This document shows positions 8,428 to 10,000 of a stretch of DNA of 10,000 nt, piece after piece. The stretch is from Magnetospirillum sp. GTDB lineage: Bacteria; Pseudomonadota; Alphaproteobacteria; Rhodospirillales; Magnetospirillaceae. Under the pieces are notes generated by a model. That model searched no databases. It saw nothing but the letters and a program-made list of their open reading frames with translations, and was not told the origin of the DNA. The DNA lies in contig JAIWOG010000258.1 in assembly GCA_020217035.1 (NCBI GenBank), positions 1 to 10,000 of the forward strand, in the 5' to 3' direction. The stretch's first letter is position 1, and every line of letters begins with the position of its first letter. The translations under genes were made by a program, and so were the position numbers.

Positions 8428-10000
8428 ATGTCCGACATGTCCGCCCTTGCCCGTACCTCCTCGGCCTGGCCTTTCCAGGAAGCCAAGCAGTTGCTGGACG
8501 AGCGTTTGGGCGGCAAATGCCCGGACAAGGGATACGTGCTGTTCGAGACCGGCTATGGCCCGTCGGGCCTGCCCCATATCGGCACGTTCGGCGAAGTGGC
8601 GCGCACCACCATGGTGCGCAATGCCTTCAAGATTTTGGCCCCGGAAATCCCCACCCGCCTGTTCGCCTTTTCCGACGACATGGACGGGTTGCGCAAGGTG
8701 CCCGACAACATCCCCAACAAGGAGATGGTGGCCAAGCATCTGGGCAAGCCGCTGACCCAGGTGCCCGACCCGTTCGGCACCCATGACAGCTTCGGCGCCC
8801 ACAACAACGCTCGGCTGCGGGCCTTCCTGGACGAGTTCGGCTTCGAATACGAGTTCCAGTCGGCCACCGAATGGTACCAGACCGGCAAGTTCGACGCCGC
8901 CAAGCTGCGCATCCTGGAATGCTACGACCAGGTGATCAACGTCATCCTGCCGACGCTGGGCGAGGAACGCCGCGCCACCTATTCGCCGTTCCTGCCGGTC
9001 TGCCCCCAAACCGGCATCGTGTTGCAGGTTCCGGTGGTCGAACGCGACGTCAAGGCCGGCACCATCGTTTACAAGCGCGACGACGGCAAGCTGGTGGAAA
9101 CCCCGGTGACCGGGGCGCATTGCAAGATGCAGTGGAAGGCCGACTGGGCCATGCGCTGGTACGCTTTGGGCGTCGATTACGAAATGAGCGGCAAGGATTT
9201 GATCCCGTCGGTGGAACTGTCGGGCCGCATCTGCCGCAACATCGGCGGCACGCCGCCCATGAACCTGACCTACGAATTGTTCCTGGACGACCAGGGCCAA
9301 AAAATTTCCAAGTCCAAGGGCAACGGCCTGGCGGTGGAAGACTGGCTGAAATACGCGCCGCCCGAATCGCTGGCGCTGTTCATGTACCAAAAGCCCAAGG
9401 CGGCCAAGCGGCTTTACTTCGACGTCATCCCCCGTTCGGTGGACGACTACCTGACGTTCCTGGGCAAGTTCCCCGGCGACGAGACGCAAAAGCAGTTGGA
9501 CAACCCCGTGTGGCACATCCACAACGGCCAGCCGCCGGTGGAAGAATCGCACCTGTCGTTCTCCATCCTGCTGAACCTGGCAAGCGTCTGCAATTCCGAG
9601 GACAAGGCGGTGCTGTGGGGCTTCATCCAGCGCTATGCGCCGGGCGCCAGCCCCGAGACCGCGCCGATCCTGGACAAATTGGTGGACGGCGCCGTCGCCT
9701 ATTATCGCGACTTCGTCAAGCCGGCGAAGAAGTACCGCACCGCCACCACCGACGAAGCCCAGGCTTTCGCCGACCTGCAAGCGGCGCTGAAGGCATTGCC
9801 CGCCGACGCCACTGCCGAGGACATCCAGGGCGCCGTCTACGAGATCGGCAAGCGCGACTGTTTCGGCGAACTGAAGGCGTGGTTCAAGGCGTGCTACGAA
9901 GTCCTGCTGGGCCAGGACCAGGGGCCGCGCATGGGCAGCTTCATCAAGCTGTACGGCATCGACAACACCATCGCGCTGTTGGCCAAGGCGGCCAAGGGCG
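8428..10000 (+). CDS. lysK: Lysyl-tRNA synthetase, class I, 3' end missing
   Basis: The enzyme activates lysine with ATP and charges tRNA-Lys in the cytoplasm. The reading frame is open for 524 codons from the ATG at 8428 to the window end, so only a short C-terminal piece should be missing. Class I signatures are clear: [13 protein letters not shown] with the HIGH-type HIGT at residues 50-53, and KISKSKGNG with the KMSKS-type KISKS at 292-296. This is the archaeal-type LysRS1 found in many alphaproteobacteria, unrelated in fold to the class II LysS of E. coli. A second ATG lies at codon 4; the first is preferred, with GGGA about 8 bases upstream. A long antisense reading frame covers much of the gene but shows no protein-like features. 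Confidence 0.96.
   Translation, partial: MSDMSALARTSSAWPFQEAKQLLDERLGGKCPDKGYVLFETGYGPSGLPHIGTFGEVARTTMVRNAFKILAPEIPTRLFAFSDDMDGLRKVPDNIPNKEMVAKHLGKPLTQVPDPFGTHDSFGAHNNARLRAFLDEFGFEYEFQSATEWYQTGKFDAAKLRILECYDQVINVILPTLGEERRATYSPFLPVCPQTGIVLQVPVVERDVKAGTIVYKRDDGKLVETPVTGAHCKMQWKADWAMRWYALGVDYEMSGKDLIPSVELSGRICRNIGGTPPMNLTYELFLDDQGQKISKSKGNGLAVEDWLKYAPPESLALFMYQKPKAAKRLYFDVIPRSVDDYLTFLGKFPGDETQKQLDNPVWHIHNGQPPVEESHLSFSILLNLASVCNSEDKAVLWGFIQRYAPGASPETAPILDKLVDGAVAYYRDFVKPAKKYRTATTDEAQAFADLQAALKALPADATAEDIQGAVYEIGKRDCFGELKAWFKACYEVLLGQDQGPRMGSFIKLYGIDNTIALLAKAAKG

Noticed and set aside
8272..9780. Minus-strand open frame of 502 codons opposite lysK
   Set aside because: The antisense of an unmistakable class I LysRS gene; it also overlaps the YchJ-type start region and has no recognisable motif.

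Overview
The window is GC-rich chromosomal DNA that reads as a housekeeping segment of an alphaproteobacterium, most likely Rhodospirillales and Magnetospirillum-like. The evidence is a CcrM-type GANTC adenine methyltransferase, a CtrA-like box in front of it, and a class I (not class II) lysyl-tRNA synthetase. The genus is an inference from general gene content and codon use. I see no tRNA, rRNA, CRISPR array, insertion sequence or phage gene.

Layout. Positions 1-1326 hold the 3' part of a membrane transporter/spermidine-synthase fusion protein. After 38 bases comes a Kef/CPA2-type monovalent cation:proton antiporter (1365-2627), whose end overlaps rnhB (RNase HII, 2620-3225) by 8 bases. After a short AT-rich gap there is a membrane-anchored PAS-GGDEF-EAL protein (3271-5307) with every recognised c-di-GMP synthesis, inhibition and hydrolysis motif intact. 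Next is a compact regulatory region (5308-5371) and ccrM (5372-6445). A perfect inverted repeat separates ccrM from a GTG-started EF-hand lipoprotein gene (6511-7125).

The right part changes direction. Two tightly coupled minus-strand genes encode cysteine-cluster proteins: a YchJ-type protein with SEC-C motifs at both ends (8303-7827), then a YkgJ-type protein (7822-7094). The YkgJ gene runs 32 bases into the convergent EF-hand gene. Divergent from this pair, lysK (8428 to beyond 10000) encodes class I lysyl-tRNA synthetase, almost complete but cut by the window edge.

Functional reading. The most informative part is the ccrM control region. Four GANTC sites, the target of CcrM itself, lie within 58 bases, one of them overlapping the start codon. 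A 7-of-8 match to the CtrA box overlaps a plausible -35 element. This suggests that cell-cycle control and methylation feedback of ccrM, known from Caulobacter, also operate here. The c-di-GMP enzyme between rnhB and ccrM adds another signalling protein, but a functional link is speculative. No clear new multi-gene system is visible. The best leads are the ccrM promoter, the paired cysteine-cluster proteins and the EF-hand lipoprotein.
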